Source: CAVYXK01 sp963708245 (GTDB lineage: Bacteria > Pseudomonadota > Alphaproteobacteria > Acetobacterales > Acetobacteraceae). Taken from it: a stretch of 64,000 bases of DNA. Below, piece after piece: positions 55,663 through 63,783 of this stretch. The notes beneath the pieces are model-generated. The model saw nothing but the letters and a program-made list of their open reading frames with translations, was not told the origin of the DNA and searched no databases. Made by a program: the position numbers and the translations under genes. The stretch's first letter is position 1. Every line of letters starts with the position of its first letter. The stretch covers positions 4,836,001 through 4,900,000 of the forward strand of contig OY970201.1 of assembly GCA_963708245.1 (NCBI GenBank). Reading direction: 5' to 3'.

Positions 55663-56991
55663 ATGCGTTCCCTGCTCCTGCTTATCGAGATGGTCGCTCT
55701 GCTGCCTATCTCGCTGGTGCATCCGTTCGTCGGCGTGCTGCTGTTTGACTGGATCAGCTTCATGAACCCCCAACAGATCTCATGGGGGCTCGCCAGCAGC
55801 TTCCCGTGGGCGCTGATCGCCTTCATCTTCACGGTAACCGGGTGGATCGCCAGTCCGACGGAGCCAAAACGGGTGACGGTCACACCGCTGATCGTGCTGA
55901 TGGTGCTATTCGTTGTGGGCATTACGATCAACATACCGTTTGCACTGTCGACCCCTGCGGTCGAGTACGACGCCTGGCTGCGCACGACGAAGATCTTTGT
56001 CTTTCTGATCATCACCGCGGCGCTGATCACCAACAAGCATCGCGTCGATGCGCTGATCTGGATCATGGTCATCAGCATCGGCTACTACATTCTCGATCAG
56101 GGCGGTGCCTCCGTCGTTACACTCGGCGGACACAAGGCGTTTGGCCCGCTGAACTCGCAGATCTATGACAATAATGCCTTTGCGGCGGCGGTGCTCGTGC
56201 TTGTGCCGTTGATGAACTACCTGCGCCTGCAATCGCGTTACCCGCTGATCCGCGCGGGATTCGTGCTTGCCATGGGGATAAGCATCTTGACGGTGCTGGC
56301 GAGCTACTCGCGCGGCGCCTTGCTTGGGGTGATCGCGGTCTCGTTTGTCTTCTGGCTGAAAAGCAAGCGGAAGCTGCTCTCGCTTGTGGCGCTTGGCTGT
56401 ACACTGGCGGCAATCTTGGCCTTCATGCCGCAGAAGTGGTGGGATCGAATGTATACCATCTCCCACTACCAGACCCAGGGCTCGGCAGAAAACCGGCTTT
56501 ATATCTGGCACGTCGCTTGGGAGCTAGCCAAGCGACATCCGCTGACGGGCGTCGGGTTCCATGCCACGAGATTCCCTTGGGTGATCAATACGGTTGTCCC
56601 GGAAGGCGGCCCGGTGCTGGAGATTCACGGTATTTGGTTCCAGATGCTCGGTGAACAGGGCTTCATCGTATTTTTCATATGGCTGGGCATGATCCTGGTC
56701 GGAACATTCGAGACATTCCGAGTCCAGAAGCTCACGCGGAACTTGCCGGATCTGGCATGGGCGTCGGACCTCGCCAGAATGGGCCAGGTCTCCATTCTGG
56801 CTTACGCGGTCACCGGCACGTTCCTGCCGATTTCCAGTTGGGATCTGTTCTTCACGATATTGGTTGTGATCAGTGCGACCCGGATGATAGTCGGACGCGA
56901 ACTCGCCGCAGCTCGAGTGGCATCTGGGCAGCTCGCCTGGCGTCCGGCGCCGATGGTGGGTCGCCTTGCGGGCGCTGGCCGAACGCGATGA
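55663..56991 (+). CDS. putative O-glycosylation ligase, exosortase A system-associated (DUF5935/Wzy_C)
   Basis: A 442-residue polytopic membrane protein with about 11 helices. The N-terminal 110 residues match DUF5935 (HPFVGVLLFDWISFMNPQQI, SWGLASSFPWALIAFIF); the later part is an O-antigen ligase/Wzy_C domain (YSRGALLGVIAVSFVFWLKS, RLYIWHVAWELAKRHPLTGV, with the periplasmic loop GFHATRFPWVINTVVP...EIHGIWFQMLGEQG). Family members ligate glycans to lipid or protein in exosortase systems. No exosortase or PEP-CTERM gene is in the window. ATG 55663 matches the conserved start; the nearest AGGGGGAGAA is 12-15 bases upstream. Confidence 0.8.
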   Translation: MRSLLLLIEMVALLPISLVHPFVGVLLFDWISFMNPQQISWGLASSFPWALIAFIFTVTGWIASPTEPKRVTVTPLIVLMVLFVVGITINIPFALSTPAVEYDAWLRTTKIFVFLIITAALITNKHRVDALIWIMVISIGYYILDQGGASVVTLGGHKAFGPLNSQIYDNNAFAAAVLVLVPLMNYLRLQSRYPLIRAGFVLAMGISILTVLASYSRGALLGVIAVSFVFWLKSKRKLLSLVALGCTLAAILAFMPQKWWDRMYTISHYQTQGSAENRLYIWHVAWELAKRHPLTGVGFHATRFPWVINTVVPEGGPVLEIHGIWFQMLGEQGFIVFFIWLGMILVGTFETFRVQKLTRNLPDLAWASDLARMGQVSILAYAVTGTFLPISSWDLFFTILVVISATRMIVGRELAAARVASGQLAWRPAPMVGRLAGAGRTR

Positions 56992-57269
56992 GCAGCTTCA
57001 TCTATCTGGTCGCGATGGTGGCCGTCGGTTGGCTGGTGCTGTGGACGATCCGCGACCCGAAGCAGCCGAACTGGGACTGGTGGCCGATCGAGTGGTGGCC
57101 GTTCGATACGCAGAGCGAGGAAGCCGCGGCCGCGGAAGCCGAGAAGCAGGCATCCATGGTATCTTCCTCGCGACAGGCAATCCCGTGGCGGGAGCGAGGT
57201 AAGTCGGCCAGATCGGTGAGGCGTGCGAGCAACCTTGCTCGCCCGACCCGCTCGACGCCTTGGCACTGA
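56988..57269 (+). CDS. small membrane-anchored protein
   Basis: A 93-residue protein overlapping the previous stop (ATGA), hence translationally coupled. One N-terminal membrane helix (SSFIYLVAMVAVGWLVLWTI), a Trp-rich segment PNWDWWPIEWWPF, an Ala/Glu-rich stretch and a basic, disordered tail. No known family. Its coupling to the O-ligase suggests a helper in the same membrane complex. Confidence 0.5.
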   Translation: MSSFIYLVAMVAVGWLVLWTIRDPKQPNWDWWPIEWWPFDTQSEEAAAAEAEKQASMVSSSRQAIPWRERGKSARSVRRASNLARPTRSTPWH

Positions 57270-57301
57270 CCACGGGTTGTTGTGCCCGCTCGCGGGCACG
57301 T

Positions 57302-57616
57302 TCAGCCAGACCGGAAACGACCGCTGGCCGGGTTCGCGGGCGCGGGTTCCGGTCGGGGCTCTGATGCCGGCGGGGCCGGTGGCTCGACAATCTTCGTCGG
57401 CTCTGGCTGCGGTGACAGCGCCTGCGCCATCAGGCCGATGGCACAATGCTCAGTCCAGGCGGCGCGGTCGCGGGCTTCACTGTTCGCCTCGAGCTTCTGT
57501 CGGGCTGCCTGCATGCGCAGCAAAAGCCTGAGCGCACTCTGCGCCTGGTGCATCATGCTGTTGGCCTGGAGTTGGTCGGCGAGGTTGGTGTGGTTCATCG
57601 CGGTGCTGGTGGACAT
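57302..57616 (-). CDS. hypothetical helical protein with Pro-rich tail
   Basis: A 104-residue protein from ATG 57616: a helical N-terminal two thirds (NHTNLADQLQANSMMHQAQS, ALRLLLRMQAARQKLEANSE) and a low-complexity end rich in Pro, Glu and Ala. An in-frame ATG 12 codons upstream is less likely. Convergent with the preceding small protein with a 32-base gap. No family assigned. Confidence 0.5.
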   Translation of the reverse strand: MSTSTAMNHTNLADQLQANSMMHQAQSALRLLLRMQAARQKLEANSEARDRAAWTEHCAIGLMAQALSPQPEPTKIVEPPAPPASEPRPEPAPANPASGRFRSG

Positions 57617-57834
57617 GGCGTTAATTATAGAGGTTAATTTTTCTCCCGTCAAGCGTTATAATCACGGCCCATCGTCGGATCTTCAGGTATTCCCAGTCCC
57701 GCACGGCGGACGCGCCAATGACCAAGCATCCTGCTGCGAGAGGGGATCCCGGTTGACGCGGATCAGTCGTTGCACTGGATCGAACATCCTCATGTGGCGC
57801 CGGCCGAACTGCGCGCGGTCTGGTCACGGCGCTG

Positions 57835-58617
57835 ACGACGACCACCACGCCGACCAGAATGCCGGCGAAGGCGCCGGCCGGGGTAGTCAGGTTACGTGGC
57901 ACCAGGCTTGCAATCACGGTTGGAAAGAGCTGAGTGACGAAGCTATAGCCCACCAGAAGCATCGTCACGATCGTTGCATTGCCGGTGATAGTGAAATAGA
58001 TGGCAACGAGCATCACGACGGGGACAAGCCACTTGGCAAGTGTCGCGGTCTGATCGTCGGTTGCGTCCGGACGCGCGAGGCCTATCAGGTTCTTTGCCAG
58101 CAGCATAGCCGCGGTCATGGCAATCAGCGAACCTGGAACCAGCGCGGTGAAGACTCCGGCCGCACCGATAATGCCAACCACGGCCGGCGAGAACTGCTGC
58201 GTCGCCAGCTTGAACAGAGCGAGATTGGTGTCGCTGCCCTTCAGTCCCGGCACCTGCAGCACCGCGGCGAAGCCGACGAAGAAGACGAAGAGCAGAATCA
58301 GCTGATAAATCGGCAGGACGATCGCATTGCGCCGGAAGACACGCGCATCCCTGGCCGTGTAGCAGGCGACGAAGGAATGCGGCCACATGAAGAAGCCGAT
58401 TGCGGTGAGCAGCAAGGTGGAGACGAACCAGGCGACACTCTGTCCACTTGCCGGGAAGATGAGGAAGGCGGGTTTGGCGGCGGCAATCTTCTCGAACATC
58501 GGGCCGAGGCCGCCGTAGAGGTGCAACCGCAGATAGATGCCGAGGAAGAGCACCACGCCAAGGATCAGGATATCCTTGACCACCGACGTATAAGCCGAGC
58601 TGCGGATGCCGGAGATC
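57835..58617 (-). pseudogene. sodium:solute symporter (SSF) internal fragment
   Basis: About 260 codons from the middle of an SSF transporter: SGIRSSAYTSVVKDILILGV, then SVAWFVSTLLLTAIGFFMWP, and helices ATQQFSPAVVGIIGAAGVFT, ALVPGSLIAMTAAMLLAKN, ending GAFAGILVGVVVVVSAV near 57835. The first five or six helices are missing, and the C-terminal end turns into unrelated basic sequence. An open frame from ATG 58619 to 57621 exists but starts mid-helix bundle. The left neighbour past 58620 is a VapC relic, so this is a deletion junction. Confidence 0.75.
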
Positions 58618-58633
58618 ATGACGTATACGGTGA

Positions 58634-58750
58634 CGGATCACAGATGCCTGGTTTGCCGCGTTGGCCATCGAGCATGGCTGCACCTGGATCACGTACGACC
58701 GCGACTACGCGCGCTTCCCTGAACTGATTTGGCAGGAGCCGGCCGCATAA
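58634..58750 (+). pseudogene. VapC-type PIN toxin, C-terminal relic
   Basis: The plus strand encodes ITDAWFAALAIEHGCTWITY followed by DRDYARFPELIWQEPAA and a stop. This is the last third of a PIN-domain toxin (TDA.LAALAIEHG...TDRDFARFPGL in intact members, including the last active-site Asp). The N-terminus is replaced by the symporter junction at about 58620, and no antitoxin is present. It ends 23 bases before tRNA-Asn. Confidence 0.7.
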
Positions 58751-58773
58751 GCTGGGGCGGAATTGTGAGAAGA

Positions 58774-58849
58774 TGGCTCCCGGAGCAGGACTCGAACCTG
58801 CGACCCAGCGGTTAACAGCCGCTTGCTCTACCAACTGAGCTATCCGGGA
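58774..58849 (-). tRNA. tRNA-Asn (anticodon GTT)
   Basis: A 76-base cloverleaf on the minus strand: acceptor TCCCGGA pairs with TCCGGGA, D-arm AGCTCAGTTGGTAGAGC, anticodon loop CTGTTAA with anticodon GTT, T-arm GGTTCGAGTCC, encoded CCA. The relics of a symporter and a toxin lie just beyond its 3' end, the usual integration side of tRNA genes. Confidence 0.97.
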
Positions 58850-58999
58850 TCGCCGGAGGCAGCCGATATAGCCATCCCGCCCCCCCGACGCAAACCCATC
58901 ACCGAACCGCTGCCGCTCTCTGGTTGTTTGCCACCCCATCGCCCCATTATGCTTGCCGCAGCGCAGCGACCGCCGCGCCAACAGGGAGAGGATGGACCG

Positions 59000-60283
59000 G
59001 TGACCCAGAACGACGACGACCGCCGTAAGCGGACCCTTGCGCTGCCTTCCAGCTTGACCCGCCGCACCGCGCTTGCCGCCGCGGGCGCCGTGGCGGCGAC
59101 CCCGCTGATCGGGCGCCGTGCGCGCGCCGCCGGCGAGCCGATCGTGATCGGCTGCGTGGGCCCGCTGTCGCCCCCAGGGGGCTATGCCGAAGGCATCCTG
59201 ATGAAGGACGCCATCCTGATGGCGGCGGACGAAATCAATGCCCACGGCGGCGTGCTCGGCCGGCCGCTGCAGATTATCGTCGCCGATACGCGAGGCATGC
59301 CCGCCGAGGGTCGGACCGCCGCCCTGCGGCTGGTGCAGGAAAACAAGATCGTGGCCGCGGTCGGCGAGTTCCACAGCCCGGTCGCGCTGGCCGAGATGGA
59401 GGTGTTCCGCCAGTACGGCATCCCGTTCATGGCCTGCGACGTCTGGTCCGACCAGATCACAGCCAAGGGCTATCCGGAGGTGTTCCGTAACTCCACCGCG
59501 GTATCGTTGATCGATACCACGATCGGGCAGTGGCTGGTCGCCGCAGGATTCAAGCGCGTCGCGCTGCTGGCGGAGAAGAACGATGTCGGTCTGGCGGCGC
59601 GCATCGCGATCGCCAACCAACTCACCAAGGGTGGCGTCGCATACGATGCCGTCGACGCCGATCCGAGCCTGACCGACTTCACCGCCCAGATTCTGCGCTT
59701 CAAGAGCGCATCTCCAGCCTACGATTTCTTCTGCACCGAGTTTTCCGAGGCGGGTGCTTATGACCTTGTGCGGCAGGCGAAAGAGCTTGGGTTCGCGCTG
59801 AACGCGAAATGCGGGATGTACAATTCCGGCGGCTCGGCGGTAGATCCCACCTTCTGGGAGAACGTCAAACAGTCTGGCGTTTATCTCTGCACGGAGAATG
59901 TCGGCCTACCCAAATCGGCGTGGAACGATAAGACCAAAGCTTTTGCCAAGCTCTTCAATGACAAGTTCAAGACCAGCCCGCCGGGCGCGGTCATGGAGGC
60001 GTATGATGGGCTTTATCTGCTGGCCGATGCGATCCAGCGGGCGGGGGGTACCGACGCGAAGGGCATCATCCACGCGCTAGAGACGACGAGCTGGGTTGGC
60101 ACGCGCGGCAAGTATTCGTTCTCGACCAGCCACGACCCGGCCTGGCACTATCACCAGTTCCTGGAGGCGCCGCTGACGCTGATCCAATACAACCAGGAGA
60201 ATCAATCGCCGGACGACGCGCCGATCATCTGGCCGTCGGAATTCGCCACGGTGAAGGAGACCTATATCCGGCCGCCCGCGTGA
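59000..60283 (+). CDS. ABC transporter substrate-binding protein (branched-chain amino acid/amide type)
   Basis: A 427-residue Peripla_BP_6 protein. N-terminus has a twin-arginine-like signal (LTRRTALAAAGAVAATPLIG, cleavage near ARA-AG). The mature part begins GEPIVIGCVGPLSPPGGYAE with the type I SBP fold: ADEINAHGGVLGRPLQIIVA, TRGMPAEGRTAALRLVQENK, and FMACDVWSDQITAKGYPEVF. GTG 59000 is preferred because GGGAGAGG is 10 bases upstream; an ATG at 58951 would add 16 residues with no conservation. It heads the operon with livHMGF, 105 bases before livH. Ligand unknown; an amide or small amino acid is likely by family. Confidence 0.9.
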   Translation: MTQNDDDRRKRTLALPSSLTRRTALAAAGAVAATPLIGRRARAAGEPIVIGCVGPLSPPGGYAEGILMKDAILMAADEINAHGGVLGRPLQIIVADTRGMPAEGRTAALRLVQENKIVAAVGEFHSPVALAEMEVFRQYGIPFMACDVWSDQITAKGYPEVFRNSTAVSLIDTTIGQWLVAAGFKRVALLAEKNDVGLAARIAIANQLTKGGVAYDAVDADPSLTDFTAQILRFKSASPAYDFFCTEFSEAGAYDLVRQAKELGFALNAKCGMYNSGGSAVDPTFWENVKQSGVYLCTENVGLPKSAWNDKTKAFAKLFNDKFKTSPPGAVMEAYDGLYLLADAIQRAGGTDAKGIIHALETTSWVGTRGKYSFSTSHDPAWHYHQFLEAPLTLIQYNQENQSPDDAPIIWPSEFATVKETYIRPPA

Positions 60284-60341
60284 TTTTCTCGCGCAGTGGC
60301 TGCGATTACTTAAACGTGACCCGAGGACCGCGCGGCTCGAG

Positions 60342-60373
60342 TTCACCTCTCCCGCTACGGCGGGAGAGGTGAA
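60342..60373. repeat. perfect 14-bp hairpin between binding protein and livH
   Basis: TTCACCTCTCCCGC (60342-60355), loop TACG, GCGGGAGAGGTGAA (60360-60373). It shares its arms with the second hairpin at 22035-22059. Located in the operon between the binding-protein gene and livH, it could act as an mRNA processing or attenuation structure, raising the ratio of binding protein to permease. No T-tract follows. Confidence 0.8.
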
Positions 60374-60388
60374 GGGTTTGACGTTCTG

Positions 60389-61291
60389 ATGTTCGACTAC
60401 ATTCTGGTCCAGGCGCTGAACGGACTGGTGATCGGCGTGATCTACGCCGTGATCGCGGCCGGGCTGACGGTGATCTTCTCGATCCTGAAGATCGTCAACT
60501 TCGCGCATGGCGAAGTCTACATGATGGGCGGGTATTTTGCCTATTTCGTCATAGCGCTGCTCGGCAGCCCGCCGCTGCTGGCGGTGCTCGCCGCCATGGT
60601 GCTGTCGTTCGCGCTGTCGGTGCTGTTCGAGCGCACGCTATTGACGCCGCTTTACAGTCCGGCGACCGAGCGAAAGGGTGACTATGGCATTCTGGTCACC
60701 TTCGGTATCTCGATCCTGCTGCGCAACCTTGCCATCATCGTGTTCGGGCCGTTCCCGCTGCGCCCGCCCTCGTTCTTCGAAGGCTCGCTGATTATCGGCA
60801 ATTTCGTGATGAGCTGGGACCGGGTGTTCGCCGCCGGCGCCGGCGTCGCACTACTGGTCGGGCTTTTGGCGTTCCTGAGTCGCAGTGCCTGGGGCCAGGC
60901 GCTGAACGCGGTCAGCCAGTCGCGCGAGTCCGCGGCGATCGTCGGCATCAACGATCGGCTGGTGTACACACTGGCCTTCGGGTTGGGAGGTGGGCTGGCC
61001 GGCGGCGCCGGCGCGCTGGTGGGTCCGATCTACGCGCTGTCTCCGTCAATGGGGCTGGTGCCGGACACGCAGGCTTTCGTGATCGTCGTCCTGGGCGGAA
61101 TGGGCTCGGTCGGCGGCAGCATCATCGCCGGGCTGTTGATCGGTGTGTCCGAGGGCCTGTTCGTGGCTCTGTTCCCCGACCCTACGCGCAGTCTTGCCTA
61201 TGCCCAGGCGTTCAGCTTGCTGGTGCTGATGGGCGTGTTGCTGATCCGGCCGACAGGCTTCTTCGGTCGCGTGCACGTGGCGATGGAATAG
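60389..61291 (+). CDS. livH: branched-chain amino acid ABC transporter permease LivH
   Basis: A 300-residue inner-membrane permease. MFDYILVQALNGLVIGVIYA, ILKIVNFAHGEVYMMGGYFA and the coupling motif SAAIVGINDRLVYTLAFGLG are the hallmarks of LivH; the C-terminus AYAQAFSLLVLMGVLLIRPT matches. About eight hydrophobic helices. The ATG lies 15 bases after the hairpin at 60342-60373; 4 bases separate its stop from livM. Confidence 0.93.
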   Translation: MFDYILVQALNGLVIGVIYAVIAAGLTVIFSILKIVNFAHGEVYMMGGYFAYFVIALLGSPPLLAVLAAMVLSFALSVLFERTLLTPLYSPATERKGDYGILVTFGISILLRNLAIIVFGPFPLRPPSFFEGSLIIGNFVMSWDRVFAAGAGVALLVGLLAFLSRSAWGQALNAVSQSRESAAIVGINDRLVYTLAFGLGGGLAGGAGALVGPIYALSPSMGLVPDTQAFVIVVLGGMGSVGGSIIAGLLIGVSEGLFVALFPDPTRSLAYAQAFSLLVLMGVLLIRPTGFFGRVHVAME

Positions 61292-61295
61292 CGGC

Positions 61296-62258
61296 GTGCG
61301 CCGGCTGCCCGTTCTCGCGACCGCCGCCGTCGCGGTGTTGGCCTTCGCCTATCCGCATCTGGTCGATGCGTACTGGCGCACCGTCGGCACGCTGGCGATC
61401 TTCTACGCGATTGTCGCGGCGAGCTGGGCGCTGCTGGTCGGCTATGCCGGTCAGTTCTCCTTCGGGCAGATGGGGTTCGTCTCGCTCGGCGCCTATGGCT
61501 CGAGCTTGCTGGTGCAATGGCTGGCGATCCCGATCCCACTCGGCATGGTTGCCGCCGTCCTGCTCTGCACCGTTGTCGGCGCCGGCATCGGCTTCGTCTG
61601 CCTGCGCATGCGCGGGCCCTATCTCGCCATTTTCACCATGGCGTTCTCCGAGGTGCTGCGCATCGTCATCCTGACTGAAAACGAGGTCACCGGGGGTGCG
61701 GGGGGGCTCGAAGTGGCGCCCTTGTTCCATAGCCGCGACGTCTTCCCCTACTATTATTTCGCGCTGGCCTTGCTCGCTGCCTCGCTCGGGCTCATGGGGC
61801 TGATGGTCGCGTCGCGTTGGGGCTTGTTCTTCCGCGCCATCCGCGAGAATGAGCAGGCTGCCGCTGCGGCCGGCGTGAAGGTGGTGCGTTTCCGCATCCT
61901 GGTGTTCGCGATCGGCAGCGGCGTCGCCGGACTGGCCGGCACGTTCTATGCGCCGTTCATCGGGATCCTGACGCCGGATGTCGGCTCAGTCGATCAGATG
62001 GGCGAGGTGGTGGCGATGGCGGTGATCGGCGGCGCCGAGAGCTTGCCGGCTGCCGTGCTTGGTGCGTTCTTCGTCGAGGCGCTGTTCGAGGCGTTGCGCG
62101 CCTATGGCGAGTGGCGTCTGGTGATTTTTGGTGGGCTGTTGCTGTTGACCATGCGTTTCGCTCGCAACGGCTTGTTTGCGCTGGCCTGGGACCAGGTGCT
62201 GAGATTCGCCCCGGCGCGCCGGGGCCCACGACCGGCGGACATGCCGGCCGGATCATGA
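61296..62258 (+). CDS. livM: branched-chain amino acid ABC transporter permease LivM
   Basis: A 320-residue permease with ten hydrophobic segments. Typical: SWALLVGYAGQFSFGQMGFV, the coupling helix WGLFFRAIRENEQAAAAAGV and GVAGLAGTFYAPFIGILTPD. GTG start at 61296, 4 bases after livH. It carries a C-terminal extension RRGPRPADMPAGS. The stop overlaps livG start (ATGA at 62255-62258). Confidence 0.93.
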   Translation: MRRLPVLATAAVAVLAFAYPHLVDAYWRTVGTLAIFYAIVAASWALLVGYAGQFSFGQMGFVSLGAYGSSLLVQWLAIPIPLGMVAAVLLCTVVGAGIGFVCLRMRGPYLAIFTMAFSEVLRIVILTENEVTGGAGGLEVAPLFHSRDVFPYYYFALALLAASLGLMGLMVASRWGLFFRAIRENEQAAAAAGVKVVRFRILVFAIGSGVAGLAGTFYAPFIGILTPDVGSVDQMGEVVAMAVIGGAESLPAAVLGAFFVEALFEALRAYGEWRLVIFGGLLLLTMRFARNGLFALAWDQVLRFAPARRGPRPADMPAGS

Positions 62259-62971
62259 CAGCGCTGATCGAGGCAATCGATCTCACGCTGCGCTTCGGCG
62301 GCATCGTCGCCGTTCGCTCGCTCGACTTCGCGGTGCAGGAAGGCGAGCTGGTCGGGCTGATCGGGCCGAACGGCTCGGGCAAGACGACCACCATCAACAT
62401 GCTGACCGGGCATCTGTCGCCGGCCTCGGGGCGTATCCTGCTGCGCAGCGCGCGGGTCGAGGGCATGTCGGCAGATCGGTTCGCCGCGCGCGGCGTCGGG
62501 CGCACCTTCCAGATCACCCAGCTCTTCAGTCGGATGAGCGTGCTAGAGAACATGCTGGTGCCCGGGCTCGCGCGGCCGCATTCCACCCGCACAGCGGCAC
62601 GGCGCCAGGCGCGGCTGCACCTGGAGTTCCTCGGGCTTGCCACGCTGGAGGACCTGCCGGCACGCAGCCTGTCGGGCGGGCAGCAGAAGCTGCTGGAGCT
62701 TGGCCGCGCGTTGATGCTGGAACCTTCGATCCTATTCCTGGACGAACCGTTTGCCGGGGTGAACCCGTATCTGCGTGACGAGATCATCCGGCTGGTGCAG
62801 ACGCTGCACGCCGAGGGCCGGACGTTCGTGATCGTCGATCACGACCTGGAGGCGATCCAGCGGCTGGTGCAGCGGCTGGTAGTGATGTCGCGCGGCGAGA
62901 AGATTGCCGACGGAACGGTGGATGCGGTGCGCGACGACGCGGAGGTGATCCGCGCCTATTCGGGGGTGTGA
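62255..62971 (+). CDS. livG: branched-chain amino acid ABC transporter ATP-binding protein LivG
   Basis: A 238-residue ABC ATPase. Walker A LIGPNGSGKTTTINMLTGHL, Q-loop in VGRTFQITQLFSRMSVLENM, signature SLSGGQQKLLELGRALMLEP, Walker B ILFLDEPFAGVNPYLRDEII, H-loop FVIVDHDLEAIQRLV. The TLRFGGIVAVRSLDFAVQEG opening is LivG-specific. ATG 62255 overlaps the livM stop; a longer frame from 62111 is a shadow of livM. The stop overlaps livF. Confidence 0.94.
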   Translation: MTALIEAIDLTLRFGGIVAVRSLDFAVQEGELVGLIGPNGSGKTTTINMLTGHLSPASGRILLRSARVEGMSADRFAARGVGRTFQITQLFSRMSVLENMLVPGLARPHSTRTAARRQARLHLEFLGLATLEDLPARSLSGGQQKLLELGRALMLEPSILFLDEPFAGVNPYLRDEIIRLVQTLHAEGRTFVIVDHDLEAIQRLVQRLVVMSRGEKIADGTVDAVRDDAEVIRAYSGV

Positions 62972-63741
62972 TGGACGCGGTGGCGCCTGTGCTGTCGGCG
63001 CGCAACTTGGTGGCCGGCTATCTGCCGGGCATCCACATTCTGAACGGCGTCTCGGTCGATGTGCTGGCGGGTGAGGTGCGTTGCGTGCTGGGGCCTAACG
63101 GGACCGGGAAATCGACGCTGCTGAAAGTGCTGTTCGGCTTCCTCCCCCCGCTGTCCGGCGACGTGACCGCTGGCGGGCGCAAGCTGAATGGCACCGGCCC
63201 GCACGAGATGGGGCGCCACGGCATCGTCTATCTGCCGCAGCGGCCGAGCGTGTTCCCGTTCCTGCCGGTGGAGGTGAATCTGCGGCTTGGTGCCTGGACG
63301 TTCCGGCGCGATCGGACTCGCGTGCGTGCCGCGATCGAACGGGCCTACGAGCAGTTTCCGATTCTGCGCGAGCGGCGCCGGCAGTCGGCCGGCACGCTGT
63401 CCGGCGGCCAGCAGCGCCAGTTGGAGATTGCACGCGCGTTGCTGACCGATCCGACGACCTTCCTGATCGACGAGCCCACCGCCAGCATCGAGCCACGCAT
63501 TGCCGCGCAGATCTACGCGCTGATCGAGGGGTTGGCGCGCGCCGGCAAGGCGGTGCTGCTGGTGGATCAGAACATCAAGGGCGCGCTGGGGATCGCCGAC
63601 CATGTCTATGTGATGCGCACGGGCACGTTGTTCGCCGAGGGGGCGCGGGCGGATTTCACCGACAATGTGGAGACGCTGGTGAGCCGCTGGCTCTACACGC
63701 GCGATCCCTCCGGGTCGGGATCTCTGTCAGCCATGCCTTGA
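62971..63741 (+). CDS. livF: branched-chain amino acid ABC transporter ATP-binding protein LivF
   Basis: A 256-residue ABC ATPase, last of the operon. Walker A CVLGPNGTGKSTLLKVLFGF, Q-loop IVYLPQRPSVFPFLPVEVNL, signature TLSGGQQRQLEIARALLTDP, Walker B TFLIDEPTASIEPRIAAQIY, H-loop VLLVDQNIKGALGIADHVYV (Gln-Asn in place of His, as often in LivF). ATG 62971 follows GGGGGTGTG; a GTG at 62968 is an alternative start overlapping the livG stop. C-terminal tail is Ser-rich and not conserved. Confidence 0.93.
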   Translation: MDAVAPVLSARNLVAGYLPGIHILNGVSVDVLAGEVRCVLGPNGTGKSTLLKVLFGFLPPLSGDVTAGGRKLNGTGPHEMGRHGIVYLPQRPSVFPFLPVEVNLRLGAWTFRRDRTRVRAAIERAYEQFPILRERRRQSAGTLSGGQQRQLEIARALLTDPTTFLIDEPTASIEPRIAAQIYALIEGLARAGKAVLLVDQNIKGALGIADHVYVMRTGTLFAEGARADFTDNVETLVSRWLYTRDPSGSGSLSAMP

Positions 63742-63783
63742 TCTGCCGGGCCGCCCCTTCATCGTGCGCCCACGCCGCGCAGT

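Noticed and set aside
57282..58727. 481-residue plus-strand open frame
   Set aside because: Antisense shadow of the symporter fragment and the small minus-strand gene; no domain and skewed Gln/Arg/Asp/His composition.
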